Shown piece by piece: positions 1 through 7,636 of a DNA stretch of 28,774 bases. Each line of letters starts with the position of its first letter. Position 1 is the first letter of the stretch. The position numbers and the translations under genes are program-made. The stretch is from an uncultured Alphaproteobacteria bacterium. GTDB taxonomy: Bacteria > Pseudomonadota > Alphaproteobacteria > RF32 > CAG-239. The stretch lies in the NCBI GenBank assembly GCA_910580155.1, contig CAJTWX010000011.1:1-28774 (forward strand), in the 5' to 3' direction. The notes under the pieces are model-generated. The model saw only the letters and a list, made by a program, of their open reading frames with translations. It was not told where the DNA came from and made no database searches.

Positions 1-210
1 ATGACCGGTTTGGGGTATCTGGGGGCAGATATTGTATTGGATAAAAACCGCGGGCCGATGATGTTGGAAATTAACGCCCGTCCGGGGCTGGCTATTCAGA
101 TTGCCAACGGGCGCGGATTGAAACATCGTTTAGAAGAAATTGAAAAAACATTTCCTAAAGGGCTTTCTGCAGAAGAGCGGGTTGATTTTGTCTTGAATAA
201 CGGAAAATAA
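1..210 (+). CDS. alpha-L-glutamate ligase-like / RimK-related ATP-grasp protein, C-terminal fragment
   Basis: Only the last 69 residues are in the window, so the ATG at base 1 is just the window edge and not a start. The segment has the hallmark end of an ATP-grasp fold: a GADIVLD strand followed by MMLEINARPGLAIQIAN, where the Glu and Asn of LEINARPG are the usual Mg-ATP ligands. The wording matches the RimK-related ligase subfamily annotated alpha-L-glutamate ligase-like (sugar-transfer-associated ATP-grasp), normally about 320 residues. Relatives often sit beside a seven-TM inactive-transglutaminase protein, which would lie off the left edge. The substrate is not established for this subfamily. 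Confidence is high for the fold and moderate for the subfamily. Confidence 0.75.
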   Translation: MTGLGYLGADIVLDKNRGPMMLEINARPGLAIQIANGRGLKHRLEEIEKTFPKGLSAEERVDFVLNNGK

Positions 211-252
211 AACCCTAAATAGGGGGAAACGGATTTTTTTAAGGAGTTTACA

Positions 253-858
253 ATGGTTAATGTGTTGGAAAAGAACGATACTAAAAGTTTAGGCAAAAGC
301 GAAACAAAAAACCTGACTGCGGAGGATAAAAAGCAGTTGGGAGTGAGCGAATCAAGAGGAAAGAAAATGAAACATTCGTATAATGTGGCAGATGTTGAAA
401 ATGCATTAGTTATGAAACTTAAAGACGGCGAAGTGGTGATTGAAATGTATCCGGAAGATGCTCCGAACCACGTTGCACGTATTAAAGAATTAGTGCGTGA
501 AGGTTTTTACAACGGATTAAAATTTCATCGCGTTATTGAGGGCTTTATGGCACAGACCGGTTGTCCTTTGGGAACAGGTACGGGGGGAAGTGGCAAGAAG
601 TTAAAAGCGGAGTTTAATCGTATTCCGCATACCAGAGGGATTGTTTCAATGGCTCGGGCAATGCACCCTGATTCGGCGGATAGTCAGTTTTTTATTTGTT
701 ATGATGATTGTCCGCATTTAGACGGGCAATATACCGTTTGGGGAAAGGTTGTTTCCGGTATGGAATTTGTGGACAATATCCGTAAGGGCGGCGGCTACAA
801 CGGAATGGTGAGCCAGCCGGATGAAATTATCAGTTTGCAAGTGATTGCTGATTTATAA
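253..858 (+). CDS. cyclophilin-type peptidyl-prolyl cis-trans isomerase
   Basis: Catalyses cis-trans isomerisation of prolyl bonds during protein folding. The cyclophilin domain runs from about residue 50 to 200. It shows the FHRVIEGFMAQTGCP active-site segment (Arg and Phe of the catalytic core), GTGTGGSG, and SADSQFFICYDDCPHLDGQYTVWGKV, all diagnostic. No signal peptide or membrane segment is seen, so it is probably cytoplasmic. The first 38 residues are a hydrophilic Lys/Glu-rich extension. Two starts are possible: ATG 253 has a strong AAGGAG at 241-246, and ATG 367 (about 163 residues, the usual bacterial size) has GAGGAAAG in front of it. I keep 253 because of the better ribosome site. 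A good terminator follows directly at 864-885. Confidence 0.93.
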   Translation: MVNVLEKNDTKSLGKSETKNLTAEDKKQLGVSESRGKKMKHSYNVADVENALVMKLKDGEVVIEMYPEDAPNHVARIKELVREGFYNGLKFHRVIEGFMAQTGCPLGTGTGGSGKKLKAEFNRIPHTRGIVSMARAMHPDSADSQFFICYDDCPHLDGQYTVWGKVVSGMEFVDNIRKGGGYNGMVSQPDEIISLQVIADL

Positions 859-863
859 GATAA

Positions 864-885
864 GGGTGCGAAAGCGCCCTTTTTT
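864..885 (+). terminator. Rho-independent terminator of the cyclophilin gene
   Basis: Stem GGGTGC / GCGCCC (one G-U pair) closed by a GAAA tetraloop, followed by six T. It lies six bases after the cyclophilin stop codon. Confidence 0.88.
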
Positions 886-980
886 ATGGCCTAATCGGTG
901 GTGAGGTTATTTTGTTGGTATTTTTGTTGGAAAAGTGGCATAGCGGGTTTGTTTAATAATAAAAAGAAAGGACTTTTACT

Positions 981-1607
981 ATGATTTACGGATATATAAG
1001 AGTTAGCACGGATAAACAAACAACAGAAAACCAACGTTTTGAAATAACTGGTTTTGCGGCTAAAAATAAATTAAAAGTGCATTGCTGGATTATGGAGACA
1101 ATAAGCGCAACAAAAGAACTTGATAAGCGCAAGCTGGGCAAACTTCTTAAAAAGTTAAAGGAAGGCGATGTTTTGGTGGCATCTGAACTTTCGAGGTTGG
1201 GACGTAATTTATTACAAGTGATGAGTATTTTGCATTATTGTATGTCTGTCGGTGTTCAGGTTTGGACAATTAAAGATAATTATCGCTTGGGGACAGATAT
1301 TCAGTCTAAAGTTTTGGCTTTTGCGTTTGGGTTGTCAGCAGAGATTGAGCGTAATCTTATCTCACAGCGTACAAAAGAGGCATTGTTGCGGTTAAAGAGT
1401 GAGGGGCGTATATTAGGGCGACCGAAAGGGCGGCGTAACAACAAGCTTAAACTAGCAGGGAAGGAACAGCAAATTTCCGCATTAAGACAGGATAATATTT
1501 CTAAATCCGAGATAGCGCGTATTCTTAAAGTTAACCGGATGACCGTGGCGAGGTTTATTACCGAAAGCGGTGTAGATTCGCAGTTACCGTTGTTTTCTTC
1601 CTGTTAG
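981..1607 (+). CDS. Mpi-type serine recombinase (DNA invertase family)
   Basis: Small serine recombinase of 208 residues. The resolvase catalytic domain starts at once with YIRVSTDKQ, Ser9 being the nucleophile, followed by the ELSRLGRN arginine motif near residue 70. The long E helix contains AFAFGLSAEIERNLISQRTKEAL, then GRPKGR and a C-terminal helix-turn-helix (SKSEIARILKVNRMTVARF). As I recall the sequences, it closely resembles the Bacteroides master DNA invertase Mpi, which flips many promoters across the genome. Here it stands alone: no transposase, phage gene or obvious inverted-repeat pair is next to it, so any targets would be elsewhere. Its stop codon overlaps that of the convergent antiporter gene. 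AAAGGAC precedes the ATG. Horizontal acquisition is plausible. Confidence 0.9.
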   Translation: MIYGYIRVSTDKQTTENQRFEITGFAAKNKLKVHCWIMETISATKELDKRKLGKLLKKLKEGDVLVASELSRLGRNLLQVMSILHYCMSVGVQVWTIKDNYRLGTDIQSKVLAFAFGLSAEIERNLISQRTKEALLRLKSEGRILGRPKGRRNNKLKLAGKEQQISALRQDNISKSEIARILKVNRMTVARFITESGVDSQLPLFSSC

Positions 1608-3523
1608 GAATGGGTGTTTTCTTCTGGAGTGTTTTCTGCAGTATTTCTACCTTTTAAATTATTCAGAAACTGGGTTTCTATTTTCAGATATTGGTCGAGC
1701 AACCAGCGGGAACGCGATACAGACAATATTGTCAGAATGAGCAATATCAGCGTAATTTTGGGGTTTTCGCTTAAAAATGTATGAACGATTGTTACGATAA
1801 AAAATGCTGATACAAGAATACGGAAACTGGTTAAGATAATCAAAGGTAGCCGGTTAGCTTTTTTGGCCATCCAAAGTTTATAGTAAATTTTGGAAATCTG
1901 TGTTTTATCCGAAAAGAAATTGCGCAGGCGGATAGTTTTTTCATCTAATTTTGAACATAGATTACTATCAGTTTGCTCATTTTCTTTAGCGCATTTGGCG
2001 GCGAGTTCAATTTCTTCAGCTTGTTTTTTGGGGAACATCCAAGATAATTTATCTTTAATGAATTTTGTAGTGACAATGTTCCAGCCGATAAGGGCTTTTA
2101 GGAAAGGTGCCATCATTAAAAAGGTAAATATTGTCATTATAAGATTGGCAATGATACGATATGGGATTACCTCGCGGATAAACGGGCGGATGATGACCGA
2201 AAAGGCTAAAATGCTGTATAAAATGATACAAAATAATGTAAGGCGAAGAAGGTAGTTTCGGAATAATGCTCCCCAGAGGCGTTCTTCATTATGGGACATT
2301 GTGGCAGGTGAGGTATATTTATTGATATACTCCAGCCATTTGGCAGGTAAAGTTTTATTGAGTAATTTGTAAGCCGGTTCTGCAGACTTAATCATTAACG
2401 GAGTTAAAAATGTGGTGATGACGGATACTGCAACAATAATCGGGTACACTTTGGGGCTTAAGATTTTTAAGCTCATACCGAGGGCAGCAATAATAAAGGC
2501 AAATTCACCGACTTGAGCGAGGGAAAAGGCGCCGGAAACGGACGTTTTGAGCGGTTGGCCGGAAGCGGTAAAGCCAAAGCAGGAAAAGATGACTTTGCCT
2601 ACAATAACGATTATCGTGATTATGATAATCGGCTCGGCATAGGTGATAAACATTTCGGGGTTAACCATCATTCCGACTGATACAAAGAAGACCGCGCCGA
2701 AAAAGTCTTTTAAAGGTTGCAGATTTTTTTCAATCCGGCTGATGACTTCTGTTTCGGCCAGAATTGACCCCATAATGAAGGCGCCCAAAGCGGAAGAAAA
2801 GCCGGATGTTGTGGCTAGTAATACCATACCAAAACACATTCCGATGGTGATTAAAAGCAGCATTTCATCACTCAGCAACGGCTGGATTTTATTTAGGAAT
2901 GTCGGGACAAGGTAAATTCCGGTGATAAAGCATAATATGAGGAAGAAAACGAGCTTAAATGCACTTAAAAACAGTTCTGTGCCATTGATACTGGTACCCA
3001 TTGCAATAGTGGGGAGTAAGACGAGCAGCAGGATTCCGACTAAATCTTCTACTATTAGGACACCGAAAACCAAATCGGTAAATTTTTGTTTTTTTATATT
3101 TAAGTCACCGAATGCCTTAATGATAATGGTTGTTGAAGACATAGAAATCATTGAGCCTAAAAAGAAACTGTCCATCGTGGACCAGCCAAGCAGCAGCCCT
3201 GTAGAATAGCCTAAAAAAAGCATAAAGACAATATTGACATTAGCTGTTATCATTGCCGCTTTGCCAACATTTATCATTTTTTTAAAACTGAATTCCAGAC
3301 CCAGACCGAATAACAGAAAGATAACGCCGATATCTGCCCAGAGAGTTAAATCTTCTTTATCTGTGACGGTGGGGAGAAGGTTGAAATATGGACCTGCAAA
3401 AATGCCGGCGAGGACATATCCCAAAACAATCGGCTGTTTTAATTTTTTACATAACAGCGTGGTGATGGCCGCATAGATGGTTATTAAGGTCAGGTCGACG
3501 ATAAGGGGATGTATGGCGTGCAT
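1604..3523 (-). CDS. Kef/CPA2-type cation:proton antiporter without a TrkA-N domain
   Basis: Inner-membrane antiporter of 639 residues. The first ~380 residues form the Na+/H+ exchanger domain (about 12 membrane segments) with typical CPA2 wording: QPIVLGYVLAGIFAGP, FLLFGLGLEFSF, GFSSALGAFIMGSILAET and FFVSVGMM. Kef and YbaL proteins normally carry a cytosolic NAD-binding TrkA-N (RCK) domain at the C-terminus. Here residues ~380-640 instead hold further hydrophobic segments (~420-445, 455-480, 570-615) separated by a charged Lys/Glu loop, and I see no GxGxxG nucleotide motif. The transported ion (K+ or Na+) cannot be told from sequence. It lies downstream of the DUF4422 gene on the same strand with a 99-base gap. 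Confidence 0.88.
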   Translation of the reverse strand: MHAIHPLIVDLTLITIYAAITTLLCKKLKQPIVLGYVLAGIFAGPYFNLLPTVTDKEDLTLWADIGVIFLLFGLGLEFSFKKMINVGKAAMITANVNIVFMLFLGYSTGLLLGWSTMDSFFLGSMISMSSTTIIIKAFGDLNIKKQKFTDLVFGVLIVEDLVGILLLVLLPTIAMGTSINGTELFLSAFKLVFFLILCFITGIYLVPTFLNKIQPLLSDEMLLLITIGMCFGMVLLATTSGFSSALGAFIMGSILAETEVISRIEKNLQPLKDFFGAVFFVSVGMMVNPEMFITYAEPIIIITIIVIVGKVIFSCFGFTASGQPLKTSVSGAFSLAQVGEFAFIIAALGMSLKILSPKVYPIIVAVSVITTFLTPLMIKSAEPAYKLLNKTLPAKWLEYINKYTSPATMSHNEERLWGALFRNYLLRLTLFCIILYSILAFSVIIRPFIREVIPYRIIANLIMTIFTFLMMAPFLKALIGWNIVTTKFIKDKLSWMFPKKQAEEIELAAKCAKENEQTDSNLCSKLDEKTIRLRNFFSDKTQISKIYYKLWMAKKANRLPLIILTSFRILVSAFFIVTIVHTFLSENPKITLILLILTILSVSRSRWLLDQYLKIETQFLNNLKGRNTAENTPEENTHS

Positions 3524-3562
3524 TTTCTTTTCCGTTTTTTATTATATTTTTCCAGATGCGGA

Positions 3563-3568
3563 ATTATA
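3563..3568 (-). promoter_or_regulatory. possible -10 box for the antiporter gene
   Basis: On the minus strand this reads TATAAT, a perfect -10 hexamer, about 40 bases before the antiporter start. No good -35 box is found at 16-18 bases, so the call is weak. Confidence 0.3.
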
Positions 3569-3622
3569 GGAAAAAGTTTCTTTATGTTATGTTAATTTAT
3601 TGAGGTATTTATGAATTTTTAT

Positions 3623-4777
3623 CTAATTTTCAAGCTCAAACTCATTGTTTAAGGAATGGCGGAATATTGATGTTTCACCATCGTCCCATTTTATGTGTAA
3701 GCGGTTTTCCGGAAGAAAGACGAATTTTCCACAATTTTTATGGGAATTATTAAAACTGCAGATACGGTTTTCTTTTTGGTCAATAAACACGTCTTGCCAT
3801 TGCGGGGTTTTTAAGATGATGAAAGGTTGTTCTGCGGGCGGCTCAAAAAAGTTTGAGGCAAGCGCAAACGGAAACTCTTTAATACGGAGTCTGTTGTGGT
3901 TTTGCTGATAACGAAAATAGATGGTAAACAAGCGTTCTGACAGGTAAGCGAATGCGAGTTTTTGCTCTGTATCACGAATGGCAATTTCGTCTTTTAGTTT
4001 TTCGTGCAGGGGGAGTAAAATGCTGAAGAGCCAATCTGCATATTGGTTTAAGATTTCGCGGCGGGTGATAAACAGATTTGAAGGATAAAATCCTTCTTCG
4101 CTATGCAGATTTTTAATTGCAAAATCATACATTTCGGGATACTTTTGTTTGATAATATTTAGTGCGGCATCAAGGTCTGCAATAATATGTTCGTTTTTAT
4201 ATTGTTCATAAGTGTTTAGCTTTATGGGTTCGGAGACCAGAATATCGTGAGTGGCGAACCACGGAAGAATATATTTTTTTTCAAGCTCTAAATCGTGCAG
4301 GAACTGTTTGGCAAAAGAATCAAGATGTTTAAGCCCGAGGTGGCGGAAGCGCATTGACGGGAAATTAACATAAGGATAATGCGCATTGTTATTAAGGCTT
4401 AAGAACCGGCGGTATTGGAACATTCCGACAAACGGCGAATCGGTATTTTTCCAGATCCAATAAAGAGCGGTTATTTCAGCAAAGCTGCGGTTTAAGCCGG
4501 AAATATTTTGGCCAGTATTGTCGCCAATCATATTTTCACTCAGCCAGCTGATTTCCTCTTTTGTGAATGTTCCTTGTCTGGAGGGGGTGCCTGCAATGGT
4601 GCGTCCGGCTTGAATTGGTTCAAAAATTTCGGTTTTTATGAGAGGTGCCGGTTTGTAATAAACAACAAAAATTTTTAAATAGTCGGCTTTATATATAAAT
4701 AGTGTGTATATGGCGGCGCATAAAATTAAAGCGGCAGACAATATGCTGGTGAAGTATATTGATTTGCCGCTTTTCAT
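3623..4777 (-). CDS. DUF4422 glycosyltransferase-like protein with N-terminal membrane anchor
   Basis: 384 residues. An N-terminal hydrophobic segment (~7-29) after KSGK is likely a signal anchor. Residues ~50-300 match the DUF4422 family, found in capsule and exopolysaccharide loci and regarded as glycosyltransferase-like. The signature is ENMIGDNTGQNIS, then FAEITALYWIWKN and VGMFQYRRFL, together with a later YPSNLFITRRE. The last ~80 residues hold an extra aromatic-rich region. No other polysaccharide genes are nearby, so its acceptor is unknown. It follows the YdcH-like gene by 19 bases on the same strand. The ribosome site is weak (TAGG). The membrane anchor is unusual, since most family members I know are soluble or peripheral. 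Confidence 0.8.
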   Translation of the reverse strand: MKSGKSIYFTSILSAALILCAAIYTLFIYKADYLKIFVVYYKPAPLIKTEIFEPIQAGRTIAGTPSRQGTFTKEEISWLSENMIGDNTGQNISGLNRSFAEITALYWIWKNTDSPFVGMFQYRRFLSLNNNAHYPYVNFPSMRFRHLGLKHLDSFAKQFLHDLELEKKYILPWFATHDILVSEPIKLNTYEQYKNEHIIADLDAALNIIKQKYPEMYDFAIKNLHSEEGFYPSNLFITRREILNQYADWLFSILLPLHEKLKDEIAIRDTEQKLAFAYLSERLFTIYFRYQQNHNRLRIKEFPFALASNFFEPPAEQPFIILKTPQWQDVFIDQKENRICSFNNSHKNCGKFVFLPENRLHIKWDDGETSIFRHSLNNEFELEN

Positions 4778-4796
4778 TGCTTAGAAACCTAAATAA

Positions 4797-5009
4797 TCAG
4801 GCAATAATATTTGGGTTTATCAGGGTTTCGAGTTTCTGAATCTTGTTTTTCAGGCTGCTTTTTTGATTGTTAAGCTGCTGTGCCTGATAAAAATCAATCA
4901 TTTGTTTGTTTTTGACCAATTTGGTAATATCAGATTTAACTCTTCGTTCCTCCAGTTTGAGTTCGCAGAGTTGAATTTGAAGTTTGCCAAAAGAATTTGA
5001 ATTAACCAT
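4797..5009 (-). CDS. YdcH-like (DUF465) small coiled-coil protein
   Basis: 70 residues when started at ATG 5009, which has GGAG six bases upstream. The reading frame extends further upstream, but that portion has no ribosome site and would overshoot the family's usual ~70 residues. The protein is one helical hairpin of heptad-like charged and leucine residues (LKLEERRVKSDITKL, then QQLNNQKSSLKNKIQKLE). This fits the YdcH/DUF465 pattern, including the LK-x-x-I-x-x-LE ending. The family is of unknown function and common in Proteobacteria. The assignment is by pattern only. Confidence 0.55.
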   Translation of the reverse strand: MVNSNSFGKLQIQLCELKLEERRVKSDITKLVKNKQMIDFYQAQQLNNQKSSLKNKIQKLETLINPNIIA

Positions 5010-5222
5010 TTTTTCGCTCCGGTAGAATGTTTGACCGCTTATGCGATTCTTATTATTTGAGCGCATTATACACGAATTTTGGATAAAAATCAAGTTATTT
5101 TGAGGGGAAAGTAAAAAAAATTAGTGAAAAAAAATAATTTTGTGCTAGTTAATATAAAATATATCAGGTATTGATGCAAAAACAAGATTGAATTTTGACT
5201 TTAAAAACAGGAAACTAATAGA

Positions 5223-6302
5223 ATGACTGACATTAAAAAAATCGGTATTTTAACAAGCGGCGGTGATTGCGCCGGCTTAAACGCGGTTGTTTCTGCGGTG
5301 GTGAATTCCGCTGCGAAATATGGCTGGGAAGTTTATGGTATTCATAACGGGACTGACGGTTTGACCGAAGCTCCGCTTTCTTATGAAGTATTAACGGTAC
5401 AGAATTTTTCGGATACGCCGTGGCCAAGGCTTGCAGGTTCGTATCTCGGCTCTTTGAATAAAGGTGTTAAGATGGAATCGCAGGCAGAAATTTCTGCCCG
5501 TTTTGGCAAAGGCGTGCAAGAACTTGGTTTAGACGCTGTTGTTGTTGTTGGCGGTGACGGCAGTATGAATATTGTCAGCAACTATTGCCGTAATGCCGGT
5601 GTAAAGATGGTGGGTATTCCGAAGACGATTGATAATGATACGCCGTTGACACAATATTCGGTTGGGTTTAACTCGGCTTGTCAGGTTTGCGTGGATGCAG
5701 TTGATGCGTTATGGAAAACAGCTCGTTCACATCAGCGCGCTTTGATTTTAGAGGTGATGGGGCGTGATGCCGGACATTTGGCAATGCATTCTGCTGTTGC
5801 CGGTTTTGCTGATGTTTGCCTTGTGCCGGAAATTCCTTATACGATTGACGGAATTGTTAAAAAATTAAAAGCTGTTAAAGCTAGTGGCAGAAACCACGCC
5901 GTGATTGTTGTTTCTGAAGGTGTGCATACGGAAACGGGCGAAATGGTTTCAAATACGAAAAATCTTATTGGCGAAAAAATCAATGGCGGTATTGGTGAAT
6001 ATCTGAGTTCTGCTTTGAATGCAAAATATTCTGAGTTTCAGACCCGCGTTACTAAATTAGGTCACGTTCAACGTGCCGGAGACCCGACTGCGTTTGACCG
6101 TGCGTTAGCTTGTGCGTTTGGTGCTAAAGCTGTTGAATTGCTGCACGATGGTCATACGGGAGTGATGGTTGCATTAAACGGTGATAAGATTGATACTTAT
6201 CCGTTGGAAGAAGTTGTTGCCGAAGGTACAACAATGCTCAACAAGGACAGTGTTTATGTTAAGGCTGCGGTTGAGATGGGAATGTATGTCGGCGAAATCT
6301 AA
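5223..6302 (+). CDS. pfkA: 6-phosphofructokinase
   Basis: Phosphorylates fructose 6-phosphate to the 1,6-bisphosphate in glycolysis. The 359 residues contain the PFK hallmarks: GILTSGGDCAGLNA (8-21, phosphate donor site), VVGGDGS (109-114), PKTIDND (133-139, Asp137 the catalytic base), EVMGRDAGHLA and a RAGDP sugar-phosphate segment. The donor is ambiguous. The position equal to E. coli 104 is Gly (GGDGS), typical of ATP enzymes. The position equal to E. coli 124 is Lys (PKTIDND), typical of PPi enzymes. This G/K combination occurs in long-studied mixed clades, so ATP or PPi use must be tested. It is a single gene with its own terminator. Confidence 0.93.
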   Translation: MTDIKKIGILTSGGDCAGLNAVVSAVVNSAAKYGWEVYGIHNGTDGLTEAPLSYEVLTVQNFSDTPWPRLAGSYLGSLNKGVKMESQAEISARFGKGVQELGLDAVVVVGGDGSMNIVSNYCRNAGVKMVGIPKTIDNDTPLTQYSVGFNSACQVCVDAVDALWKTARSHQRALILEVMGRDAGHLAMHSAVAGFADVCLVPEIPYTIDGIVKKLKAVKASGRNHAVIVVSEGVHTETGEMVSNTKNLIGEKINGGIGEYLSSALNAKYSEFQTRVTKLGHVQRAGDPTAFDRALACAFGAKAVELLHDGHTGVMVALNGDKIDTYPLEEVVAEGTTMLNKDSVYVKAAVEMGMYVGEI

Positions 6303-6321
6303 AATATGTTTTAGTTTTAGG

Positions 6322-6351
6322 AAAAGAGCCCTTTGTTTAGGGCTCTTTTTT
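6322..6351 (+). terminator. Rho-independent terminator of the phosphofructokinase gene
   Basis: Stem GAGCCC / GGGCTC extended by four A-T pairs, loop of eight bases, T-run at the end. It starts 20 bases after the pfk stop. Confidence 0.88.
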
Positions 6352-6387
6352 GATGTAAAGGAAGGGCTTTGACTTAAAAGGGAAGCA

Positions 6388-6510
6388 GTGGGTGTTTTAC
6401 CTGATATAAGAAAAATTACCCTTGATGTGAATATCCGTTCACCAACAGGTTTCAAGAATGCAGCCGAATCCAATGTGGATTTCCTGTTTGAAGGTTGTCG
6501 TATTTGTTAA
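6388..6510 (+). CDS. possible 40-residue protein between two terminators
   Basis: A GTG at 6388 preceded by AAGGGAAG opens a 40-codon frame ending in TAA at 6510. The peptide begins VLPDIRKITLDVNIRSPTG when read from its third residue and ends FLFEGCRIC, a mixed composition that looks protein-like rather than random AT-rich translation. Support comes from position: it lies after the pfk terminator and before a second, perfect plus-strand terminator, so something is transcribed here. I do not recognise the peptide. It could equally be a small RNA or a decayed gene remnant. Confidence 0.3.
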   Translation: MGVLPDIRKITLDVNIRSPTGFKNAAESNVDFLFEGCRIC

Positions 6511-6530
6511 TCGGGTTTATTAATCTTTTT

Positions 6531-6560
6531 CCTCACGAAATTTATTTTTCGTGAGGCTTT
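6531..6560 (+). terminator. strong plus-strand terminator downstream of the small ORF
   Basis: Perfect 10-bp stem CCTCACGAAA / TTTCGTGAGG with a six-base loop, followed by CTTTTCTTT. On the minus strand the hairpin is followed by A-rich sequence, so it does not serve yejB, and it ends plus-strand transcripts. Confidence 0.75.
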
Positions 6561-6567
6561 TCTTTAT

Positions 6568-7632
6568 CTATATCTTGTCAAAGTTAATGCGCGGGTCAAC
6601 GAGCGAATAGGTTAAATCGCTTATAAGCTTTAAGACTAATCCTAGCAGAGCGAAAATATAAAGTGTACCAAAGACAACAGGATAGTCGCGGGTCATTATG
6701 GCTTCGTAACCCAGTAATCCCATTCCGTTAAGACTGAAGATGATTTCTATCAAGAGTGAGCCGGTGAATAAAACTTTGATTAAAAGCGCAGGAAGACCGG
6801 CAATGATTATCATCATAGCATTGCGGAAAACGTGTTTATAGAGAATCCTTTTTTCAGGTAATCCTTTGGCGCGGGCGGTTAAAACATATTGCTTGCTTAA
6901 TTCGTCCATAAAAGAGTTTTTAGTCAGCATTGTCAGTGATGCGACTCCGCCGATGACGATACAGGTGACAGGGAGGGCTATGTGCCAGAAATAATCACCG
7001 ATTTTGTGCAGGGTATTTAAATTTTCCCAGTTATCCGACGTTAACCCTTTGAGCGGGAACAGCTGGAAGTATGTGCCACCAGCAAACAATACTATCAGCA
7101 AAACGGCAAATAAAAAAACGGGAATAGCGGAGCCGACAAAGATTATAGCGGAAGTAATGACGTCAAATTGCTCGCCGTCTTTGCGGGATTTTTTTATGCC
7201 TAACGGTATGGCTATCAGATAGATTATCAGCGTGGACCATAGTCCTAAAGAGATGGAAACAGGCATTCTTTCTTTAATGAGCTCCAAAACGCTTTTATCT
7301 TTATAATAACTTTTGCCGAAGTCAAAAGACAGATAATCTTTAAGCATTTTTATAAAACGTTCGTGTACGGGCTTATCGAATTCGAACTGCTTTTCGAGTT
7401 CTTTGACTAAATCATCAGGGACGCCTTTTGCTCCCTGATATTTTTGTTCGTTTAAGTTGGGAGCGCCGGCGTTGATGTTTCCGGTGGCGGCGGTATCCAT
7501 TCCTTTATACTGGGCGAGCATATATTCAACCGGTCCGCCGGGGGCAAGTTGGATAATTGCAAAGTTGATAAGGAGAATCCCGAACAATGTTACGGGGATA
7601 AGCAACAGGCGTTTGATTATGTAATTTTGCAT
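6568..7632 (-). CDS. yejB: microcin C/oligopeptide ABC transporter permease YejB
   Basis: 354-residue inner-membrane permease of the BPD_transp_1 family. The protein opens with the DppB-type N-terminal helix (IIKRLLLIPVTLFGILLINF) and then QLAPGGPVE. It has a large loop, about six membrane segments and the cytoplasmic EAA-like loop ARAKGLPEKRILYKHVFRN that contacts the ATPase. YejB-specific features are the long Gly/Asn-rich insert after QYKGMD and the C-terminal DLTYSLVDPRINFD. The start is ATG 7632, with AAGGA inside the end of yejA, and the frame can extend one TTG codon upstream. Four bases separate it from yejA. The usual partners yejE and yejF do not follow: the next gene is pfk on the opposite strand. 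Confidence 0.92.
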   Translation of the reverse strand: MQNYIIKRLLLIPVTLFGILLINFAIIQLAPGGPVEYMLAQYKGMDTAATGNINAGAPNLNEQKYQGAKGVPDDLVKELEKQFEFDKPVHERFIKMLKDYLSFDFGKSYYKDKSVLELIKERMPVSISLGLWSTLIIYLIAIPLGIKKSRKDGEQFDVITSAIIFVGSAIPVFLFAVLLIVLFAGGTYFQLFPLKGLTSDNWENLNTLHKIGDYFWHIALPVTCIVIGGVASLTMLTKNSFMDELSKQYVLTARAKGLPEKRILYKHVFRNAMMIIIAGLPALLIKVLFTGSLLIEIIFSLNGMGLLGYEAIMTRDYPVVFGTLYIFALLGLVLKLISDLTYSLVDPRINFDKI

Positions 7633-7636
7633 CAAT

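Noticed and set aside
981..1607. Prophage or integrative element around the serine recombinase
   Set aside because: No phage, conjugation or transposase genes and no att-like repeats flank it; the neighbours are housekeeping genes.
6531..6560. Hairpin as terminator for yejB
   Set aside because: On the minus strand it is followed by A-rich sequence, not T; it fits only plus-strand transcripts.
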